From Akkermansia sp. (lineage in GTDB: Bacteria > Verrucomicrobiota > Verrucomicrobiia > Verrucomicrobiales > Akkermansiaceae), in assembly GCF_020860705.1 (NCBI RefSeq), contig NZ_JAJBTT010000002.1:1-64000 (forward strand): 64,000 nucleotides of DNA, written 5' to 3'. The notes under the pieces were generated by a model. It was not told where the DNA came from. It did no database searches and saw only the letters and a program-made list of their open reading frames with translations. Within the stretch, counting starts at the first letter, position 1. Every line of letters starts with the position of its first letter. The translations under genes and the position numbers were made by a program. Below are positions 60,463 to 64,000 of the stretch, one piece after another.

Positions 60463-62445
60463 TTAGATGGTAAGGGGTTTCTTCAAGTCCAGGTAGTCGT
60501 ACTTCGCGTAGGGGGAATTGTTGCTCTTGTATTCGGGTATCAATTGCTTCATGGTGCGGATGGTATCTTCCAGATGGTGGGCTTCCGCATGGCGTACCAG
60601 TTCTTCAAAGGCTTCCTTCAGCTCGGACATGTCATATTTCCGCGTCTGGAAAATGCGGATGCGCTGGTGGGAGGTTTCCAGCGTACGTTCATAGTCCGCC
60701 AGAAGTTCTTCATAAAGTTTTTCTCCGGGACGCAGTCCGGTAAAGACGATGCGGATATCCTTCAGAGGGGAAAGCCCGGCCAGGCGAATCATCTTTTCAG
60801 CCAGCTCCACGATTTTGACCTGCTCGCCCATGTCGAAGACGAAAATCTCTCCACCCTGCCCCATGGCATTCGCTTGCAGAATCAGGCGGCAGGCTTCCGG
60901 AATGGTCATGAAATAACGGATCATTTCAGGATGGGTGACCGTAACGGGCCCTCCCTTCCGGATCTGCTCCTTAAACAGCGGAATAACGGAGCCCGCGCTT
61001 CCCAGTACATTGCCGAACCTCGTGGTAATGAACACGGTGGAACCCTTCCCGTTCTTTTTCAGCAGGGCTTCCCCCAGGCTCTGAACGTACATTTCAGCCA
61101 ATCGCTTGGTGGCTCCCATGACGCTGGTGGGGTTGACCGCCTTGTCCGTGGAAACCATGACGAAACGCTGCACCCCGTATTTGACGGCCAGGGATGCCAG
61201 ATGCACGGTGCCCTTTACATTATTGACCACGGCCGTGCACGGGTTTTCTTCCATCAACGGAACATGCTTGTAGGCGGCCGCGTGAAAAATCAAATCAGGA
61301 CGGTACAGCTTCATGCTTTCCTCCAACTGGCGGCGGTGGCAGACGCTGGTGATGGAAGTGGAAATGGGAACCTGGGGATATGATTTTTCCACCTCCTGGC
61401 GCACGAGCCACAGGGGTGTTTCCGCGTGGTCCAGCAGAACGATCCGGTGCGGGGAAAACCGGCACAACTGCCTGACCAGTTCACTGCCTATGGAACCGGC
61501 CGCGCCCGTCACCATCACTACTTTGTCCTTGATGCCGCAGGAAATCTTTTCCATGTCAATGCTGATTTCCTCCCGCTCCAACAGGTCTTCAATCTGCACT
61601 TTATCTACCGCAACACCGGAATAATCGTGAAACGACTGGAACAGGTCGTAGGAAATCATCAGCTCAATTCCCTTTTCCAGGCAGACGTCCGCCAGTTTTT
61701 TATCCCCCAGCAGATCGTCCTTCCCCACAAAAATGACTCCTGAGGCCTGGAACACATTCAAGGCCGCCTCCACCTCCGTGGCTTCCTTGATCAGCCGTAT
61801 CGGGATTCCCCTGATTTCCTTGCCGTCCGCCTCCGTGGCGGAAGTCAGAATGCCCACTACTTCATAATCCTCACTCTTCAGGCTTCTGATGAGAGAGGCT
61901 TTCAGAAGACAGGCGTCCAGCTTGCCCACCAGCGCAATCCTTTTGCGCCCGGTCGTCGTGATGGAAGAAACCGATTCACTGGAATTAAGGTGTTCCAGCC
62001 ACCGTCTTCCGCCGATGCACGCCATGCGGCACCCGATCAGCACCAGGAAGGTGATGACGAAATTGAAAATGGCGCAAACGATATGCCCTTTGTAATACGC
62101 CGGCCAAAAAACAATATTGAAGAGGCAGAGCAGCACGCTGGCCAGCAGAATGGCCGCCATCAGCTTCTGCAAGTCCTTCATGGTCGTGAACCGGACCAGG
62201 GTCTTGTAAACGCCGGACCGCCAAAGCATGATACCCGTGACGACGAGATCGAAGAGAAGGGCCACGCCCATGTGCTTTTCCACCCAGTCCCCCTTGTAAA
62301 TCCACTCCCCGTAGTAGCAAGCCAGCAGCGTGACCAGGGAGGAAAGCCCCAGATCCAGCAGGAAGATGAATTTCCCGCTGGCATTCAGCAGATAATGCCG
62401 GGCGTAATAGAGGAATTTGGAAATCGGGCTATAAGTCTCAGTCAT
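60463..62445 (-). CDS. nucleotide-sugar 4,6-dehydratase, PglF/WbpM/CapD type
   Basis: The 660-residue protein has four N-terminal membrane helices (about 25-140), a linker Rossmann domain (about 168-245) and the SDR dehydratase domain with TGAAGSIGSE (314-322). The active-site segment STDKAVNPTSVMGATKR has Met in place of the Tyr of the usual YxxxK, as is typical of the group. It converts UDP-GlcNAc to UDP-2-acetamido-2,6-dideoxy-xylo-hexos-4-ulose. The gene upstream encodes an aminotransferase-acetyltransferase that could use this product, so a PglF-PglE-PglD route is likely. Confidence 0.9.
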   Translation of the reverse strand: MTETYSPISKFLYYARHYLLNASGKFIFLLDLGLSSLVTLLACYYGEWIYKGDWVEKHMGVALLFDLVVTGIMLWRSGVYKTLVRFTTMKDLQKLMAAILLASVLLCLFNIVFWPAYYKGHIVCAIFNFVITFLVLIGCRMACIGGRRWLEHLNSSESVSSITTTGRKRIALVGKLDACLLKASLIRSLKSEDYEVVGILTSATEADGKEIRGIPIRLIKEATEVEAALNVFQASGVIFVGKDDLLGDKKLADVCLEKGIELMISYDLFQSFHDYSGVAVDKVQIEDLLEREEISIDMEKISCGIKDKVVMVTGAAGSIGSELVRQLCRFSPHRIVLLDHAETPLWLVRQEVEKSYPQVPISTSITSVCHRRQLEESMKLYRPDLIFHAAAYKHVPLMEENPCTAVVNNVKGTVHLASLAVKYGVQRFVMVSTDKAVNPTSVMGATKRLAEMYVQSLGEALLKKNGKGSTVFITTRFGNVLGSAGSVIPLFKEQIRKGGPVTVTHPEMIRYFMTIPEACRLILQANAMGQGGEIFVFDMGEQVKIVELAEKMIRLAGLSPLKDIRIVFTGLRPGEKLYEELLADYERTLETSHQRIRIFQTRKYDMSELKEAFEELVRHAEAHHLEDTIRTMKQLIPEYKSNNSPYAKYDYLDLKKPLTI

Positions 62446-62456
62446 AAGAACAAGGA

Positions 62457-64000
62457 TTAAAGATTCAGCATGACGTCAATGACGCGGTCCATGTCCTCCC
62501 CGGTGAGGGAAGCGCCCGAAGGCAGGCACAGGCCCTGTTCAAACAGGCGGTCCGACACGCCGGAGCCATAAAACGGGCAGGAGCGGAACACGGGCTGCAA
62601 ATGCATGGGCTTCCAGAGGGGGCGGCTCTCCACCCCGGCCTTCAGGAGCGCCAGCCGCAGCGTTTCCCGGTCAAACCGGGCCTCCTCCGGATTGATCTGC
62701 ACGCATGTCAGCCAGTGGTTGGAATGGTAGCGGGAATCCGGATTTTCCAGCAGGGACAGCCCCGGCACGCCGGAAAGCCGGCGGCGGTAGTCCTCATGAA
62801 GGCCGCGCCTTTTTTCCAGGAAGGAGGGGAGGGAGCGCATCTGCCCGCGGCCTATGCCCGCGCACACGTTGCTGAGGCGGTAATTGTAGCCGATGTGCGT
62901 GTGTTCATAATGCGGTGCCTGGTCTCTGGCCTGGGTGGCGTAAAACTTGACCCTGTTCCGGGATTCCTCGTCCGGGCAGCATAGCGCGCCCCCGCCGGAG
63001 GTAGTGATGATCTTGTTCCCGTTAAAGGAAAAAGCGCCGTAGGTGCCGAACACCCCGCACTTCCGGCCCCGGTACTCGGAACCGAGAGCCTCCGCGGCGT
63101 CTTCCAGCACGGGAATGCCATACTTCCCGGCAATCTCCATGATTTCCTCCATGCTGGCGGGCATCCCGTAAAGGTCCACCGGAATAATGGCTTTGGGCGT
63201 GCGGCCCGTCTGCCTGATGCGGTCCCTGATGGCTTCCTCCAGCAACTCCGGAGACATGTTCCACGTCTTTTCCTCACTGTCCACAAACACGGGGGAAGCC
63301 CCCTGGTAAATGATGGGATTGGCGGAAGCGGCAAACGTCATGGACTGGCAGAGCACTTCATCCCCCGGCCCCACTCCCAGCATCACCAGCCCCAGATGCA
63401 GGGCGGAGGTGCCGGACGCCAGGGCCACCACGTGCGTTTCCCCCAGGTATTCTTCCAGTTCCCGTTCAAAAGCGTCCACGTTCGGCCCCACCGTCGTCAC
63501 CCATTTCGATTCAAAAGCTTCACGCACGAACCTCTCTTCCGCCTCCCCCGTCTGGGCCAGGGATAGCCAGATGGTGGATTTCTTTTCCGGCGCGGGGGCC
63601 GGCTTCTTTTTCAGCACGGCGGGACAGCCCGCATACGTCCCTTCCTCCCGGGCATCCCGCACCAAGGTGGAATTGGCGCCCAGCACAACGTTCTCCTTCA
63701 CCGTAAGACACGGGAGCACCACGGATGCGGCCCCCAGGAAATTGGCATTCCCCAGAGTCACCCCGCCGGATACCTTGCAGCCATTGGCAACCACATTCCA
63801 GTTCCCCAGCGTCACGTCATGACCGATCAGGGAGCCGCAGCTGAACAGGTTGAAATCTCCCATTCCCACATGACAACTGAAAACATGGCCGAAGCTGATG
63901 ACGTTCCCCTTCCCCATGGCCACCCGGTCGCGGTCATAAAACTTCACATCAGGGGCGATGATATTGGGAAAGTCCAGCAGAGCGTTATCCAGCAGGCCGG
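62457..64000 (-). CDS. acetyltransferase-DegT/DnrJ aminotransferase fusion (PglD-PglE type), partial
   Basis: The gene runs off the right edge: in-frame codons with no stop continue from the GTG at 63947 to 64000 (LLDNALLDFPNIIAPDVKFYD), so the N-terminus is missing. The visible first part (to about residue 110 counted from the GTG) is a left-handed beta-helix of the PglD/NeuD type (hexapeptide turns such as NVISFGHVFSCHVGMGDF, ending AGCPAVLKKK). The rest is a DegT/DnrJ/EryC1/StrS aminotransferase with VVALASGTSALHLGL and the PLP lysine in SFNGNKIITTSGGG. Together these would aminate and N-acetylate the PglF product. First visible gene of the operon. Confidence 0.85.
   Translation of the reverse strand, partial: GLLDNALLDFPNIIAPDVKFYDRDRVAMGKGNVISFGHVFSCHVGMGDFNLFSCGSLIGHDVTLGNWNVVANGCKVSGGVTLGNANFLGAASVVLPCLTVKENVVLGANSTLVRDAREEGTYAGCPAVLKKKPAPAPEKKSTIWLSLAQTGEAEERFVREAFESKWVTTVGPNVDAFERELEEYLGETHVVALASGTSALHLGLVMLGVGPGDEVLCQSMTFAASANPIIYQGASPVFVDSEEKTWNMSPELLEEAIRDRIRQTGRTPKAIIPVDLYGMPASMEEIMEIAGKYGIPVLEDAAEALGSEYRGRKCGVFGTYGAFSFNGNKIITTSGGGALCCPDEESRNRVKFYATQARDQAPHYEHTHIGYNYRLSNVCAGIGRGQMRSLPSFLEKRRGLHEDYRRRLSGVPGLSLLENPDSRYHSNHWLTCVQINPEEARFDRETLRLALLKAGVESRPLWKPMHLQPVFRSCPFYGSGVSDRLFEQGLCLPSGASLTGEDMDRVIDVMLNL

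Overview
The window looks like chromosomal DNA of a Verrucomicrobiota bacterium close to Akkermansia. This is inferred from the gene set: an exosortase with its EpsI partner, a GH110-type galactosidase, bactofilins, a Wza/Wzc-type export locus, moderately GC-rich coding sequence and generally weak Shine-Dalgarno sites. No ribosomal RNA or marker gene is present to settle the species.

Positions 1-13600 carry mixed housekeeping genes: a secreted thioredoxin-fold protein, a ZupT-type zinc transporter, a double DUF805 protein, phosphofructokinase, a DD-carboxypeptidase-like protein whose SxxK lysine is replaced by glutamine, pdxA, two tandem paralogous secreted proteins, rpsF, hisH-hisB, a secreted coiled-coil protein and rplY. 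Positions 13600-28000 hold prs, the exosortase/EpsI pair, an alpha/beta hydrolase, a DOMON/CBM9-like protein with an FAD-linked oxidase, signal peptidase I, a squalene/phytoene synthase, the GH110-like enzyme, and a minus-strand run grpE-dnaJ-rsmE-(HAD-FolB fusion). Further upstream on that strand lie a eukaryotic-type HisA and a DUF167 protein that overlap by ATGA.

Positions 28000-42500 are more irregular. They contain an AT-rich orphan secreted protein, two bactofilins (one with a zinc ribbon) joined to a UvrA paralogue, a decayed IdeS/Mac-like protease gene with a PEP-CTERM-like tail, a nine-repeat Sel1 protein, two copies of a two-hairpin repeat, argC-argJ-ykgJ, tRNA-Pro(GGG), an orphan collagen/tail-collar protein behind a set of inverted repeats, and a duplicated aspartyl protease.

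Positions 42484-64000 are one minus-strand surface-polysaccharide operon of at least 17 genes, seven of whose junctions are ATGA overlaps. In order of transcription it encodes an acetyltransferase-aminotransferase fusion (PglD-PglE type, running off the window), a PglF-type dehydratase, a Wza-like lipoprotein, a Wzc-like ATPase, many GT2 and GT4 glycosyltransferases, a polysaccharide pyruvyl transferase, a membrane-anchored GH88/GH105-like hydrolase and a Wzx-type flippase. The first two proteins could together make a UDP-2,4-diacetamido-trideoxyhexose; the glycosyltransferases would build the unit, Wzx flip it and Wza/Wzc export it. No Wzy polymerase or initiating phosphoglycosyltransferase is visible here.
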